Part shown: positions 63,401 to 64,000 of the stretch, one piece after another
Layout: each line of letters begins with the position of its first letter
Numbering within the stretch: position 1 is the stretch's first letter
From: Hymenolepis diminuta
Taxonomy: Eukaryota; Platyhelminthes; Cestoda; Cyclophyllidea; Hymenolepididae
Assembly: GCA_900708905.1 (NCBI GenBank)
Contig: CAADRB010000087.1
Coordinates: 167,081 to 231,080, forward strand
DNA: 64,000 bases
Reading direction: 5' to 3'
Notes under the pieces: model-generated
What the model was told of the DNA's origin: nothing
The model's database searches: none
The model's input: only the letters and a program-made list of their open reading frames with translations
Made by a program: the position numbers and the translations under genes

Positions 63401-64000
63401 ATATAAATCAGGCTACGCTGAACTTAGTTCGAGCCATTTAAGCACATCAATGTGATTTCGGAACACGAATGCGCGTTGAATTTCTGAAATAGAGACGCAA
63501 AAGACTTTTTGATGAAAAGATATCGACTTAAATGTAAAACAGATATTATTTCATAATTTGATACTTTATTTGTTCGGGGTTGAAAAATGGGTACGCAAAT
63601 TTTATGGATGTAATAAATATTAAAAAAAGCTATACTCACATGTTTTATTTAAATGAATAAAACATATGATGGCTCAATTTGTTTCGGTCTTGAAGCGGAT
63701 AATGCACAAATAGACCTTTTGTCAAGCCTTTGTCGAATTAACCACTGACGGATACAATTAGCAGAATCCTCTTGTGTAAATTTGTAAACTAGCAAACCTA
63801 GTGATCGATTTTACTTAATTTCATGACGTCATAAAAGGATTTTCCGGTGGGGTTATTTATCGGGTTCAGTGCTTGAAAGTACAAGTAGTAGGTAGTTGAC
63901 TCTTATATATAAGAAAGAATCACATGAAATTAGATGATGTAATACAGGAACCCTATGTGCAAGTCAATATGACAAGATAATGAAGATCAGTTACGTTTAC
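60481..64000. other. Downstream intergenic region; no gene recognised
   Basis: A less AT-rich block at about 60600-60750 and another at about 61540-61810 stand out from their surroundings and may be repeats. I found no exon with convincing splice sites or domain content. Confidence 0.5.

Noticed and set aside
1..64000. CRISPR arrays, bacterial operons, phage or rRNA genes
   Set aside because: The window has spliced genes and animal transposons; no regularly spaced repeats, ribosome-binding sites or rRNA-like sequence were seen.

Overview
This is an AT-rich nuclear window from an invertebrate animal. It has large introns, canonical GT-AG splice sites, mariner and Ty3/gypsy debris and one 127-bp assembly gap. 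A flatworm, possibly a tapeworm, is my best guess, but that is inference from general character; no marker in the window fixes the species.

Two protein-coding genes can be supported, both on the + strand. The first fills about 2.8-45.5 kb. It is an FNDC3-family gene (fibronectin type III domain-containing protein 3), read here as 14 exons whose splice phases agree from exon to exon. They encode about 1,841 residues: a Ser/Thr-rich and Pro/His-rich N-terminal region, nine FN3 domains, and one transmembrane helix close to the C terminus. The protein start lies upstream of the window. The second gene, about 53.9-60.5 kb, encodes a Flower-family (CACFD1-like) small membrane protein. Four exons, including the Glu-x-Pro-Phe-Cys-Cys signature, are clear, but the N-terminal exon is not resolved.

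The rest is introns and intergenic sequence with mobile-element remains. Intron 3165-9342 holds a decayed Ty3/gypsy element on the - strand, with protease-like and gag-like remnants and LTR-like ends. Two mariner copies of about 1.3 kb lie in opposite orientation, in introns 20202-29698 and 31534-36546. They enclose three FNDC3 exons. A second gypsy remnant (integrase) lies between the genes near 51.6-52.3 kb.

The most interesting observations are as follows. (a) The inverted mariner pair has an identical 1,186-bp core but diverged ends, which suggests gene conversion (or an assembly artefact), and it flanks three exons in a layout that could favour exon circularisation, dsRNA formation or inversion. 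(b) A stop-containing copy of an FN3-8 exon lies in the intron just upstream of the real one. (c) Both genes carry TA-rich palindromic repeats just after their stop codons. I found no clear evidence of a wholly new biological system.
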